The notes: a model not told the origin generated them from the letters alone. Shown: positions 8,453 to 16,926, counted from the stretch's first letter. The stretch is DNA of 64,000 nucleotides from Mesorhizobium qingshengii (GCF_027563465.1 NZ_JAPFQA010000004.1:62001-126000); one strand, 5' to 3'. Numbers and translations: made by a program.

Positions 8453-8851
8453 ATGACGGCCAAGCGTAGCAGATTGCTTAAAGCGCCGCTGGCGGCCGCC
8501 TGCTCATGTCTGATGGGCATGGTGCTGCTGGCGATGCTGTGCCTTGGCCAGCCGGAGATGCCAGCCTTCGCGGACGCTGCATCGGGCGGTGCCAGCGTCG
8601 GCGTCGAACGGTCTGGCGAGGTGGCGGCGCTGCTGCGTGTCACCGGCAAGGCGCAAGCGCTGGAAGTTCGCGCTGTCCGGCCGGTGCTGGCCAAGTTTGC
8701 CAGCGGCCATCCCGCCTTGCCGGTTCCCGAAGCTGTTTTCCTTCGGTTTGACCGGACTTCGCCGGACGCGGTTGTGTGCGGACACGGACCGGCCTCGGGT
8801 CGCAAGGCGAGCGCCAACCAGCCGCGCGCACCGCCCTCCATCCCGGCCTGA
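8453..8851 (+). CDS. Hypothetical exported or membrane-anchored protein
   Basis: The predicted 132-residue product has a basic start (MTAKRSRLLK), one hydrophobic segment (about residues 11-34) that could be a signal peptide or anchor, and a Pro/Ala-rich tail with no recognised domain. A GGGAG stretch lies about 14 bases before the ATG, which is too far to be convincing. The gene points away from map, about 230 bases off. It may be a real but poorly conserved envelope protein; the coding call itself is uncertain. Confidence 0.4.
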   Translation: MTAKRSRLLKAPLAAACSCLMGMVLLAMLCLGQPEMPAFADAASGGASVGVERSGEVAALLRVTGKAQALEVRAVRPVLAKFASGHPALPVPEAVFLRFDRTSPDAVVCGHGPASGRKASANQPRAPPSIPA

Positions 8852-8963
8852 GCGGTCCAGAACCGCACTTTTCACCACATACCCATCCCTGTTCGCGTCG
8901 TGACCATGCGGCGGCTGTCGGCCGCGCAGCGGTCGCGCGGCGCGTCATTTCCGGATTATTTCA

Positions 8964-9200
8964 ATGCAACGCATCAAGACATTCAAAACCCTGTCGCGCG
9001 CGGTTTCGGCGGCTTCATTCCTCTCCGTCCAGGCGCTCATCTGCATGGGAACCGTCTATTGGGCGGTAGCGGAGACACTCGGCCTGTCGGGAACCGGGGC
9101 GGTGATCCTCGCCGTCATTTTCGCGGCGCCATCGGCTTTGGTCCTGGTCACGGTGGTCCGCGTGGCTTTTGACGCCGAGACCGACCCGGCGAACCAGTAA
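8964..9200 (+). CDS. Small two-helix membrane protein
   Basis: The 78-residue product has a basic amphipathic start and two hydrophobic helices (about residues 16-36 and 42-66) followed by an acidic tail. No family is recognised. No strong ribosome site is visible; GGA lies 10 bases upstream. It sits in a run of short same-strand genes characteristic of rhizobial accessory regions. Confidence 0.55.
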   Translation: MQRIKTFKTLSRAVSAASFLSVQALICMGTVYWAVAETLGLSGTGAVILAVIFAAPSALVLVTVVRVAFDAETDPANQ

Positions 9201-9334
9201 CGCTTCTGGCGCAGTCGCCGTCATGCAGCGGTTCGCGACCGCAGTGACGACACATTTCTGGGCCAGAAACCTGTCAAGGCAACTTTCGACGACGAACGGC
9301 GTTGCCTCGGTGACGCCGGTTCGGGAGACAGGAA

Positions 9335-9631
9335 ATGGACAGACTGCAATTCGAGGTTCCGGTGCGCATCGCACCCGCGCCCGGCCTCCCGGTCGAGGAG
9401 ATTTACGGCATCGAACAGGCGCTCGATTTTCTTCAGGATTGGCCCGCGCGACGTCAGGGCCCGGTTTATCAGAAGGCGTTCAATGCCTGCTTTGGCGCCA
9501 CGGTGGACGTGGTCAAGACCGAGGATGCTTGTCGCGCATTCATGGCGTTTTGTCGTGCGAGCGGACTGATGGCCAGGGACATGATGACGCCGCGCAAGCG
9601 CGGTGGCGAGGCGAGATCGCTGCAGGCTTGA
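9335..9631 (+). CDS. DUF982 domain protein
   Basis: The 98-residue product matches DUF982, a short domain found mainly in rhizobia: IYGIEQALDFLQDWP at about residues 23-37, then GPVYQKAFNACFGA and an EDACRAFMAFCRASG helix. A GGGAGACAGGAA ribosome region precedes the ATG. DUF982 proteins have no known biochemical function. Genomes often carry many copies, frequently on plasmids and islands. Confidence 0.85.
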   Translation: MDRLQFEVPVRIAPAPGLPVEEIYGIEQALDFLQDWPARRQGPVYQKAFNACFGATVDVVKTEDACRAFMAFCRASGLMARDMMTPRKRGGEARSLQA

Positions 9632-9870
9632 GGGCCGTCTCCCATTTCGGCTGTCCCGATCGAAATGCCAAGGGTCGCGTTTGAACGCACATGACGTGTC
9701 GCGGGGATCATCGCCTGCGTTGTCCCGGACGAATGCCCTGCATCGTCCCGGACGACTGCATGAAGACGCGCCAACGCACGCGCCGTTAAGGTTCCGTTTC
9801 CATCTTCGAGGTTACGCCATTGCTTGTTCAGCAATGGTTGATTCGTTGCGTCAGTCCCATGGTTCGGAAG

Positions 9871-10116
9871 ATGTCCTCAGCAAACGTGCGTGCGTTCCCG
9901 ATTGATCGTCAGGTTTTCCTTGTTCGGGAGGTTGCCGCCAAGCTGGGGACCCTGCATGGCGACAAGGCGACCTCCTTCTGGAAGGCCAAGGCTTCCGAGC
10001 TTCTTGATCACATTGTCGGCTCGGGCAAGGACAGGACTTCAGCCAGCGACGAGGTTCGCCGTTTCTTCTTTGCCGTGCAGCAAGAGATGCACATGCTGGC
10101 CGCCGACGCCGGTTGA
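9871..10116 (+). CDS. DUF6074-like small protein
   Basis: The product (about 81 residues) has the pattern I associate with DUF6074: AFPIDRQVFLVREVA near the start, SFWKAKASELLDHI in the middle and EVRRFFFAVQQEMH near the end. The start is uncertain: ATG at 9859 and TTG at 9820 are in frame, and none of the three has a well-spaced ribosome site. I chose 9871 because the conserved part begins just after it. Function unknown; it is another small rhizobial gene beside DUF982. Confidence 0.65.
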   Translation: MSSANVRAFPIDRQVFLVREVAAKLGTLHGDKATSFWKAKASELLDHIVGSGKDRTSASDEVRRFFFAVQQEMHMLAADAG

Positions 10117-10313
10117 ACTGGAATTTCTCGCGGAACCGGTGGCGTCAAGCTGAAGTCGGGCCGCGAACCGGAAGACGTCCGCCTCATCCACCACGACACG
10201 ATGGAGCCGCCGTTGCCTTGCTGCTAGCTGATCCCCCAGGTATCGTTTTCCGGATGAGCCATTCGAGGCTCTGCCACTTTTCCGAAAGTGCAGGCTTCCA
10301 TGGCGAAGGTCCG

Positions 10314-10955
10314 TCAACCTTTCGGGGGTGCCGCGACACCGGCGTAGTGGCTTCCCAATTGCCAGAAGTGCAGGGGGAACCGCCCGCGCTCCTCTTCAAC
10401 CAGCCGGAAGCCCGCCCCGCGGAGCAACCGCAAGGGATCGCGGTTGAGGTGGCAGCCACCGGCGAGCGATCCCCACGGCCGGTTCAGGCGCTCCTGCCAT
10501 CTGCGGCGTAGCGGCCCCTCGGCCCGGCCGTGTTCGATGAAGATCAGCCGGCCCGTCGGCTTCAGGATGCGCCGGATTTCGGTCAGCGCCGTCTCAGGGT
10601 CCGGAATGGTGCAGAAGGCATAGGTCACGACGACGGTGTCGGCGAAGGCATCGGCCAACGGCAGGCTCTCGCCGCTGGCCCGCAGGCATTCGACCTCGAA
10701 TGGCAGGGAACGGCTCTTCGGTCCGGCCAGGCCGAGCATAGTGCCGTCCGGATCGACGCCGACCAGCAGCGCCACCCTGGCGGCGTCGTAATAGGGAAGG
10801 TTCAGGCCAGACCCGAAGCCGATTTCGACGACAATGCCCTCTGCCCGCGGGATCATGCGCCTTCGCATGTGGGCGAACGCGTTGGCCGAACAGCCGGCGT
10901 GGACGAAGTAGGGAGCCATGCAGCGCGCGTACCAGGAGAGGCAGGATTGGCACAT
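10314..10955 (-). CDS. Class I SAM-dependent methyltransferase, METTL7/phospholipid type
   Basis: The 213-residue product has motif I VVEIGFGSGLNLPYY (about residues 41-55), GVDPDGTM, then DTVVVTYAFCTIPDP and LKPTGRLIFIEHG. The cysteine-rich N-terminus and the GLNLPYY and FIEHG signatures resemble small methyltransferases related to METTL7 and some phosphatidylethanolamine methyltransferases. The actual substrate is not known. The ATG at 10955 follows a GGAGG ribosome site. It converges on the DUF6074-like gene and lies alone on its strand. Confidence 0.82.
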   Translation of the reverse strand: MCQSCLSWYARCMAPYFVHAGCSANAFAHMRRRMIPRAEGIVVEIGFGSGLNLPYYDAARVALLVGVDPDGTMLGLAGPKSRSLPFEVECLRASGESLPLADAFADTVVVTYAFCTIPDPETALTEIRRILKPTGRLIFIEHGRAEGPLRRRWQERLNRPWGSLAGGCHLNRDPLRLLRGAGFRLVEEERGRFPLHFWQLGSHYAGVAAPPKG

Positions 10956-11163
10956 GGCTCAGCCTCCTTGCCCGGTGTTCGCAACGCCGAAAGGTGTGCC
11001 ATCCCCGAAATCAGCCTCGGACGTACGATGGTGGGGGAGAGTATTGATCAGTGACATTTCTCGCTCCGGGGGAGTCTCCTGATCGGGCCCACTCGGCCCG
11101 ACGTCCTGGGTACATAGAGGGCCGGCGTCCCCTCAACGTCCCCGCGCGGCCGCGTACGGATCG

Positions 11164-11665
11164 ATGGAGCGATTGGAGTTCCGACTTCTGGGTTTTCCGG
11201 AGTTTCGTCTCAACGGGCGGCGGGTGGAACTCGCTCCACGCAGGGCGGCAGCGCTCCTGATCACCTTAGCCGGGGCCTGCGGCCCCATGGCGCGCGACGT
11301 TGCCGCCACTCTGTGGCCCGAAGCCGATGAGGAAGCCGCCGCGCAAGCCTTCGCCGCACACTGTGTAAAATCCCAATCGCCTTCCGCAGCGGGGTTATCG
11401 TCGCCAGCGGGGCATCACTCAGCCCGCATCGGGCCTGTCCGTCGAGGCCGACTCCAGGGTTTCGAGCACTCAGGGCCGCCTCCAGTCCCGGCTCCCGGCA
11501 AGGGTCTCGGTAATGACGGTGGTTCTGCACCGCTCTGGCGACGCGCCGGACTTGTCGAGGCCGGGCGCTTCATTGCCGCCAAGATCCCAGGCGCGCGGTG
11601 CATCGAGGTTCCCGGTGACAACCGCTGATTATGGGTCGGCGACCAGCAGTGCGCGCGCACTGCCG
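11164..11665 (+). pseudogene. Decayed SARP/BTAD-type regulator, possibly with hydrolase/cyclase tail
   Basis: The first 60 codons read as the start of a SARP-type DNA-binding domain (LEFRLLGFPEFRLNGRRVEL, then LWPEADEEAA). The frame then breaks. The next expected pieces appear in other frames: VIVASGASLS around 11396-11430 and LSVEADSR around 11438-11461. Near the end the first frame returns with GRFIAAKIPGARCIEVPGD, which is interrupted by TGA at 11627-11629, and then LWVGDQQ. That tail resembles the end of the hydrolase domain found fused to adenylate cyclase/SARP proteins. At least two frameshifts, one stop and a large internal deletion are implied. Confidence 0.65.
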
Positions 11666-11702
11666 GGGTGATCGTTGCGAATCGATTTGTGAAGGCCGCG
11701 CG

Positions 11703-12713
11703 TCAGGCGGCCTCTCCCATGCCAGTCAGACGGCGGAGCACTGACTCTGCCTCGACCGTCATGCGCCGGACTATTTCGCCCGCAGGCAGAACTTCGTCGA
11801 TGTTGCCGGCGCTTTGTCCGGCCGTCAGGCATGCCTGCTCCATGTCGCCGTCGAAATCGGGCGTCGGCAGGATGGCGCTGTAGCGCGGCACCGGGATTGT
11901 CTGGCCGTTCAGCACGGTAGAACCGATGAACTGGCCTTCCGCATCCTTGATGGCTTCGGCTTCCCGCCCCAGCGCCGCACGTGCGCCGTCATTGACGATG
12001 GCCCTCATCATCTGATCGGGCCATTCGGGGCCGTAGATGGACAGGATCGCCGTATCGCCCACATCGGCAGCTAGCACGCGGTGCTTGTAGGCATCGTGCG
12101 CTTGGGCCTCTTGCGAAGCGAGGAAACGGCTGCCGCACCAGACGGCATCAGCGCCGAGAGCGAGCGCGGCGGCCATGGTCGTGCCATCCACTATGCCGCC
12201 TGCGGCAAGCAGCGGCAGGCCCGGGAAAAGTCGGCGAATGCGGGGAAATAGCGTCATGGTGGACGCTTCAGCCCGGTTGTGGCCACCTGCCTCGGCCCCC
12301 TGGACGATAAGGGCCTCGGCGCCGAGGGCGACCGCTTGCTCAGCTTCCGCGACGCGGCCGACCTGCATCCAGACCTTGATGCCAGCGTGCTTCAGCCGTC
12401 CGACATGCTCCGCGGTCGGCAACGTCCAAAAGAAGATCGCGAGCGCCACCTGTTCCTCAAGCAGGACGGATATGTGTTCGTCGGTGACGAAGTCGCCGAT
12501 CAGGTCGACACCGAATGGCCGCTTCGTAAGTGCCTTGGTCTTGCGGATGAGATCACACAGGACGTGGGCCGGGTTGATGTCTGAGCCGATCGTGCCAAGC
12601 CCGCCGGATTCGCACACAGCGGCCGCGAGAGCGGGACGGGCGATCATCGCCATGCCTGCGTTGACGATCGGCGTCGCGAGCCCGAAGTCCCGCATAATAG
12701 ATGTCGAAATCAT
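11703..12713 (-). CDS. Nitronate monooxygenase (2-nitropropane dioxygenase family)
   Basis: The 336-residue flavoprotein has the NMO/FabK-like barrel: PIVNAGMAMIARPALAAAV at the start, GTIGSD, a VQGAEAGGHNR segment with the catalytic His, LLAAGGIVDG and GADAVWCGSRFLAS for FMN phosphate binding. The family oxidises alkyl nitronates using FMN and oxygen. The ATG at 12713 is preceded by AAAGGA; in-frame upstream codons are not needed. It lies 65 bases downstream of a YdhR-type monooxygenase gene on the same strand, so the two probably form a detoxification operon. Confidence 0.88.
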   Translation of the reverse strand: MISTSIMRDFGLATPIVNAGMAMIARPALAAAVCESGGLGTIGSDINPAHVLCDLIRKTKALTKRPFGVDLIGDFVTDEHISVLLEEQVALAIFFWTLPTAEHVGRLKHAGIKVWMQVGRVAEAEQAVALGAEALIVQGAEAGGHNRAEASTMTLFPRIRRLFPGLPLLAAGGIVDGTTMAAALALGADAVWCGSRFLASQEAQAHDAYKHRVLAADVGDTAILSIYGPEWPDQMMRAIVNDGARAALGREAEAIKDAEGQFIGSTVLNGQTIPVPRYSAILPTPDFDGDMEQACLTAGQSAGNIDEVLPAGEIVRRMTVEAESVLRRLTGMGEAA

Positions 12714-12778
12714 AGTCTGTATCCTTTGATGTAGTTGAGGGCGGCCTGCCCGCATCGCGCCGTCCGGGGGTTTGATCG

Positions 12779-13213
12779 TCATGGCCGTATCGTCATCGTG
12801 GCCATCGAAGGAATTTCCGAAGCGCTGGGTTCGCCGAGCGCGGCCCGTGCCATGGTCAGAACCGACAGCTCGGTATTGACCGAGAAGGCATCCACCATGA
12901 CCCCGGTAAGTCCCATGGCGGCAAGCCGCCGCTCGTGCTTTTGCCGATATCGGCTCGCCGCCGCAGCATCCCTGAACAGGTAGATGCCCCCCGCATGCCC
13001 CGTTTCGCGGTCTTCCAGCCAGATCTTCCAGACAAGCCCGTCCTCATTGGCGATGTCGCTGGCTAGTTCTTGCGAGGCTTGCGCCAGTTCCTCTCCCCAG
13101 GGCCCTGCGAAAGGAAAACGAAACAACAGTGCGGTCGGCGTGGCCACGCGCCGCACGCTGCGATCGCCGGGGACGGGCCCGCGGCGACCGATCCTGGTCT
13201 TTGGTTCATTCAT
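12779..13213 (-). CDS. YdhR-type putative monooxygenase
   Basis: The 144-residue product matches the YdhR family of small dimeric ferredoxin-like (ABM-type) proteins: LLFRFPFAGPWGEEL, LVWKIWLEDRETGHAGGIYL and AASRYRQKHERRL. These proteins are thought to act on aromatic or quinone-like compounds, but activity is unproven. GAAAGAGATC precedes the ATG at 13213. It is first in a leftward pair with nitronate monooxygenase and faces the large ATPase regulator at 13438, which may control it. Confidence 0.83.
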   Translation of the reverse strand: MNEPKTRIGRRGPVPGDRSVRRVATPTALLFRFPFAGPWGEELAQASQELASDIANEDGLVWKIWLEDRETGHAGGIYLFRDAAAASRYRQKHERRLAAMGLTGVMVDAFSVNTELSVLTMARAALGEPSASEIPSMATMTIRP

Positions 13214-13437
13214 GATCTCTTTCCTGTGGATGAGCTCTTGCGGCCGCCGTGGCCTTGGCAGCCAACGATGGCCTGAAGGACAACCGATGCCGTTTCCGTG
13301 GCTCCATTCGATGCGGATCGTCTGCCTTGGAAGGCGACCTTTCCCGCGGCGGCGGCCTTGTTGGTTCGACCTTAGTAGACTGAGCGGTTCGATAAGGTCA
13401 TGATGAGCCGATGAGTAATCGATGAGAACTTTGCTCC

Positions 13438-15432
13438 ATGACTTCGGCCACGATCGCCGACCTAGTACGGGCAGGGCGCCGTTCTTCTTTGGCAGGACGC
13501 GATTCGGAATTGCGCCTTCTGCGTCAGGTGACGGCCCCGGGTGGACCGATCGTCGTCTACCTTCACGGCCCCGCCGGCATCGGCAAGACGGCGCTCGTTT
13601 CAGCGCTCGAAGCTACTCTTCGCGAAGATGACGGAGTCCGTGGGCTCAAAATCGCAGCAGGATCAGTGGAACCCACCCCCTCGACAATCCTGGCTGCGAT
13701 GGGCCGGGCGCTTGGCAACGAAGTCACCCGAACGGTTGCCGATTTGGCGGATGCGCTGACAAGCATCAAGGAAACCACGGTCGTGATGATCGACGATGTC
13801 GATACTTGGCGCCTGGCGAGTTCATGGCTCCGGGTCGAGCTTTTTCCTGCTCTCCCGGCAAGCACGCGCTTCGTATTGGCAGGCACAGCCGTTCCACCGC
13901 CGGCTTGGTCGTCGGACTACGGACGGTATTTCGTTGATATCAAGCTCGGCGCGCTTCCGAGATCCCAAAGCGATGCAGTGGTTGCCGCGGCGGGCCTGTC
14001 GCCGGAAACAGCCGAGCGCATTTGGGCCTTGACCGGCGGTCATCCTCTTGGCCTGCACATGGCGATCCACGCCGCGCGCACCGGTTCGCTCGGCACCACA
14101 CGCGACGCCGGCGAACTCGCCAACGCCGTCCTGAATGCCATCGGAGACACCCAGTTGCGACGGGCTGTCGAAGCATGCGCCATTGTTCGACGCGCAAACC
14201 GGGCCCTGGTGTCAGCCATTCTGCAGACTGAAGAGCCGGTACAGCTTTCGTTGCTCGAGGCTGTCGAAGCCCTGCCATTCGCGACGCGCGACGCCGAAGG
14301 AATCTATATCGCGGAGCCGGTGCGGCGGGCCATAGTCGATTGGATGTCTGGCGTTGAAGCCGAACGCTATCAGTTGTGGCGCAAGATCGCGGCAGACTGG
14401 ATCGTCAAACGCCTTCGCAGTTCGGGGCGCTCCGGCCGATGGCGGCACATGGCCGATCTTCTCCACCTGCTGGAGCAGCCTGCACTTCGCAATGCGTTCT
14501 TTCCTCCGGAGGCGGAAGCGCCGCCTGTCGAGGCGGCTCGCGCTGATGATTTCCAGCAAATCCTGGACATCGTCGATCTGCGCGACGGCAGCGACGAGCG
14601 CGCACGTATCGAGGCATGGATTCAGCATCTGCCGCATCGGTTTTCTGTGGCACGAGGACCCGACGGTGAAGTGCTGGCTTTCTACTTGTTCACGCGCCAG
14701 GACGATCCGCACGACGGGCTCGGCGCACTTGATCCTCTCTTTGGTGCTTGGCAAACCCATCTGGCTGCAAATCCCGTGAATGGGGAAGTGCTGTTCATCC
14801 GCCAAATTTCGGGGAGGGCCACCGAAGCCCACGAAGCTGGCCGCATCGCCTGCATTCTCGACCTGAAACGCAACTATATCGAGCGTTGGGGAATGGCGCG
14901 GATCTACTGCTATGCCTTCGCGGGCGACCGCGAGCTGCTGCATCGGCTCGGGTTTCGCTCCTTGCAGGAAGCGCCAACCGATATGCCGGCCACCATGGTG
15001 CTCGAAGTTCCGGGCGGCGACATGATTGGATGGGTCTCGGCTCTGGTCGACGCCGGACCGACGGGAATGGTCGATAGCGACAATCTGGATTTCGCGCGCG
15101 ATCGCCGCGAGGTAGTCGTGGAAGGACATGCAGTCGAGTTGACCCGTCTGGAGGCGCAAGTCCTTGGTGAGCTGATTGATCGTGCGCCTGCGGTGGTACG
15201 ACGCGAAGATCTCATCGAGCGTATCTGGCGCCGCACATATGTCGGTAGCAACGTCGTTGATACGGTCGTGCGGACGTTGCGCAAGAAGCTGGGGTCCAGG
15301 CGCGATTGCATTCAGACGGTCCCAAAGGCCGGTTATCGATACGTCCAACCCGGCACGTCCGCGGCAAGCACTTTACCAATAGTTGCCAAACTTGACGGCC
15401 TGGAAGATCGAATCGAGTCGATGCCAGGGTGA
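13438..15432 (+). CDS. STAND-like ATPase with GNAT-like region and C-terminal OmpR-type DNA-binding domain
   Basis: The 664-residue product has Walker A GPAGIGKT (44-51) and Walker B VVMIDDVD (about 115-122). A helical region follows, then a segment at about 459-511 resembling part of a GNAT acetyltransferase (GMARIYCYAFAGDRELLHRLGF). A winged helix of the OmpR/PhoB C-terminal type fills about 559-637 (VELTRLEAQVLGELI, VDTVVRTLRKKLG, TVPKAGYRYV). It is probably a signal-driven transcription factor that changes state on nucleotide binding. It is transcribed away from the ydhR/NMO pair, its most likely target. In the common MalT-like layout the C-terminal domain is LuxR-type, so the OmpR-type end is less usual. 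Confidence 0.8.
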   Translation: MTSATIADLVRAGRRSSLAGRDSELRLLRQVTAPGGPIVVYLHGPAGIGKTALVSALEATLREDDGVRGLKIAAGSVEPTPSTILAAMGRALGNEVTRTVADLADALTSIKETTVVMIDDVDTWRLASSWLRVELFPALPASTRFVLAGTAVPPPAWSSDYGRYFVDIKLGALPRSQSDAVVAAAGLSPETAERIWALTGGHPLGLHMAIHAARTGSLGTTRDAGELANAVLNAIGDTQLRRAVEACAIVRRANRALVSAILQTEEPVQLSLLEAVEALPFATRDAEGIYIAEPVRRAIVDWMSGVEAERYQLWRKIAADWIVKRLRSSGRSGRWRHMADLLHLLEQPALRNAFFPPEAEAPPVEAARADDFQQILDIVDLRDGSDERARIEAWIQHLPHRFSVARGPDGEVLAFYLFTRQDDPHDGLGALDPLFGAWQTHLAANPVNGEVLFIRQISGRATEAHEAGRIACILDLKRNYIERWGMARIYCYAFAGDRELLHRLGFRSLQEAPTDMPATMVLEVPGGDMIGWVSALVDAGPTGMVDSDNLDFARDRREVVVEGHAVELTRLEAQVLGELIDRAPAVVRREDLIERIWRRTYVGSNVVDTVVRTLRKKLGSRRDCIQTVPKAGYRYVQPGTSAASTLPIVAKLDGLEDRIESMPG

Positions 15433-15813
15433 AGGCCAATATCTGCGTCCCCAATTCCAGACGCGAGAGGCTGCCAGTTCGTCACCGGCCCAAAACGCGA
15501 CGTCCGCGGCTTGGTGATGCCCGTAGGTGGCGCAACGGCTACTCTCATCGTTCTCGCGTCAGCTGGGTCAGATCGCCCCCGCCGGGCGGCCGGTCACCGA
15601 CACGCGCTCCGCCGGGGTTTTACGGCAGTGGGGCAGGGGTGGCCTGGCGGCCCTTCCACTGAGGGTTCAGGGGACTGAACCTGCCAGCCATAAGCAGCTG
15701 TGGACGGATAGGTTTTGTCAGCAGAGAACGTGATCGCGCGGCAGGCATCTCTGCGAACCGCCACGCCGGTGCTATGGTGTGCCCGCACTCATCAATCAGC
15801 AAGGATATGAGGC
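15433..15813. other. Gene-free stretch with an inverted repeat
   Basis: No supportable gene was found. A 53-codon frame from ATG at 15517 lacks a ribosome site. The only structured element is the inverted repeat at 15664-15681. Confidence 0.5.
15664..15681. promoter_or_regulatory. Perfect 7-base inverted repeat
   Basis: GGTTCAG, 4 bases, then CTGAACC. It lies about 130 bases upstream of the gene at 15814 and has no T-run. It could be a regulator site or a weak hairpin. Confidence 0.35.
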
Positions 15814-16170
15814 ATGCCCGGGGTCACCCGCCGTACACTTCTTGCGTTCACGGCCATTGCGTCTGTCGTTGAACCGACGTTTGCCGAAGGTGAAGGTATC
15901 TCGCGCGAATTGCAGTCGCTGATCACAACCCATGAAACCGCCTACGCTGCGCTCCACAGGGTTGTTCACCAAGCGGGCAGCAACTGGCATGACCGCAAGA
16001 TGGCAGACCGAATTGAGGAGCAAACCTTGCTAGCCATATGTTCCTATCCTGCCATCAGCAGAGGCGATCGCCGGGCCAAATCCGAGTACTTGTTGACTAT
16101 TGAGGCAAGGGGTGAACTCGACCTGAAAGAGCACATGCAGGCCATCTTGCACTCCATTGTGCCGGGTTGA
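15814..16170 (+). CDS. Hypothetical exported protein
   Basis: The 118-residue product begins MPGVTRRTLLAFTAIASVV, a twin-arginine-like signal sequence with probable cleavage near TFA (about residue 24). The mature part is a helical, charged domain with LQSLITTHETAYAALHRVV and a later IEEQTLLAIC. AAGGATATGAGGC before the ATG provides a ribosome site. No known family is recognised. It lies 117 bases upstream of the lasso-leader gene on the same strand, but that gene has its own promoter, so no functional link follows. Confidence 0.65.
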   Translation: MPGVTRRTLLAFTAIASVVEPTFAEGEGISRELQSLITTHETAYAALHRVVHQAGSNWHDRKMADRIEEQTLLAICSYPAISRGDRRAKSEYLLTIEARGELDLKEHMQAILHSIVPG

Positions 16171-16230
16171 TTTCTGGCGACGTCGGACCCTGCCCGTTGC
16201 CCATGGCGGCGAGCCTTTTTGGGCGATGGC

Positions 16231-16260
16231 TTGACAACCTTCGGCACCCTCACGCTATTG
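16231..16260 (+). promoter_or_regulatory. Strong housekeeping-type promoter for the lasso-leader gene
   Basis: TTGACA at 16231-16236 and CTATTG at 16255-16260 are separated by 18 bases. The -35 box is perfect and the -10 is close to the alphaproteobacterial consensus. Transcription would start about 20 bases before the small gene at 16288. Confidence 0.65.
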
Positions 16261-16287
16261 TGGAGCAGGGCAAACAGGGGGATTCCG

Positions 16288-16392
16288 ATGAAGAAGACGT
16301 ACGAACAGCCGACACTCATCAAGAAAGATCGACTGTCCAGCGTAACGGCTGGCCCGGGTCCCTCAATCGCGCCGCCGCCGCCACCGCCTTGA
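16288..16392 (+). CDS. Putative RiPP precursor with lasso-type leader and proline-rich core
   Basis: This 34-residue peptide begins MKKTYEQPTLIKKDRL, continues SSVTA, and ends with GPGPSIA followed by six prolines. Taking the Gly after TA as core position 1, the leader has Tyr at -17, Pro at -14, Leu at -12 and Thr at -2. That is the spacing known for recognition of lasso-peptide leaders by the RRE protein and leader peptidase. The core lacks Asp or Glu at positions 7-9, so a normal lasso ring cannot form. AGGGGGAT is an excellent ribosome site, with a strong promoter upstream and a strong terminator downstream. No maturation enzymes are seen in this window. Confidence 0.75.
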   Translation: MKKTYEQPTLIKKDRLSSVTAGPGPSIAPPPPPP

Positions 16393-16410
16393 TGGTGCGG
16401 CTGCAAAAAC

Positions 16411-16447
16411 GCCCGCCTCGGCTCACGCGAGGCGGGCTTTGCGTTTT
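16411..16447 (+). terminator. Rho-independent terminator of the lasso-leader gene
   Basis: GCCCGCCTCG at 16411-16420 pairs perfectly with CGAGGCGGGC at 16428-16437 around a 7-base loop. It is followed by TTTGCGTTTT. It starts 18 bases beyond the stop codon and would end a one-gene transcript. Confidence 0.88.
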
Positions 16448-16926
16448 CAGGCGTCGATCCTGCTCCGGCTGAATTTCCGCCGTTGCCTTGCCCGCCGCCA
16501 TTATCGTGGCCGCCACCATTGCCGGCAGCTCTGCGAAGGCAGGAGAGGCTCATCCTTCGAATCAATCCCAGTTTTTCGCCTGTCGCGAACGCAGGCCGAC
16601 CGATCCCTGCCCTATAGAGGGACCTACCGCGTCTCGGCAATTGCTCTATTAGCGAGCGGCAAACCATCGTCGGCGATCGCCCGCGCGGGACGCGAGTTTT
16701 CTTGGTCGTCTGACCGCCTTGCGTGGGCGTCTTAAGCGCCTTCCCGATCAACTCCTCGACGACCGTAGTCGTGCCGCTGGCCGGCAATAAGGCCATGTCC
16801 GCCCGGTATGGGCTTCTGGCGTCCAAGTGACGTAAGGCCCGCTACCCACGGTGATGGATTTCTTTATGATTCCCCAGGCCATATTAGCCAGCGGAGCGAG
16901 GTCTTCGGGTAAGTATTTGATTATCC
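16448..16926. other. Gene-free stretch
   Basis: No supportable gene was found. Long frames on the minus strand run through the terminator hairpin and look like GC-driven open frames. A short Gly/Asn-rich reading (GNGGGHDNGGGQGNGG) on the minus strand near 16470-16530 recalls the repeat protein at 610-1389 but has no signal peptide. Confidence 0.45.

Noticed and set aside
16288..16392. Classical lasso-peptide call for the small gene
   Set aside because: There is no Asp or Glu at core positions 7-9 and no B/C maturation genes in the window, so only the leader relation is claimed.
16044..16826. 260-codon minus-strand frame covering the lasso-leader gene
   Set aside because: It runs straight through a perfect terminator hairpin and has no domain or ribosome site. 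Its Gly-rich part is noted as a curiosity only.
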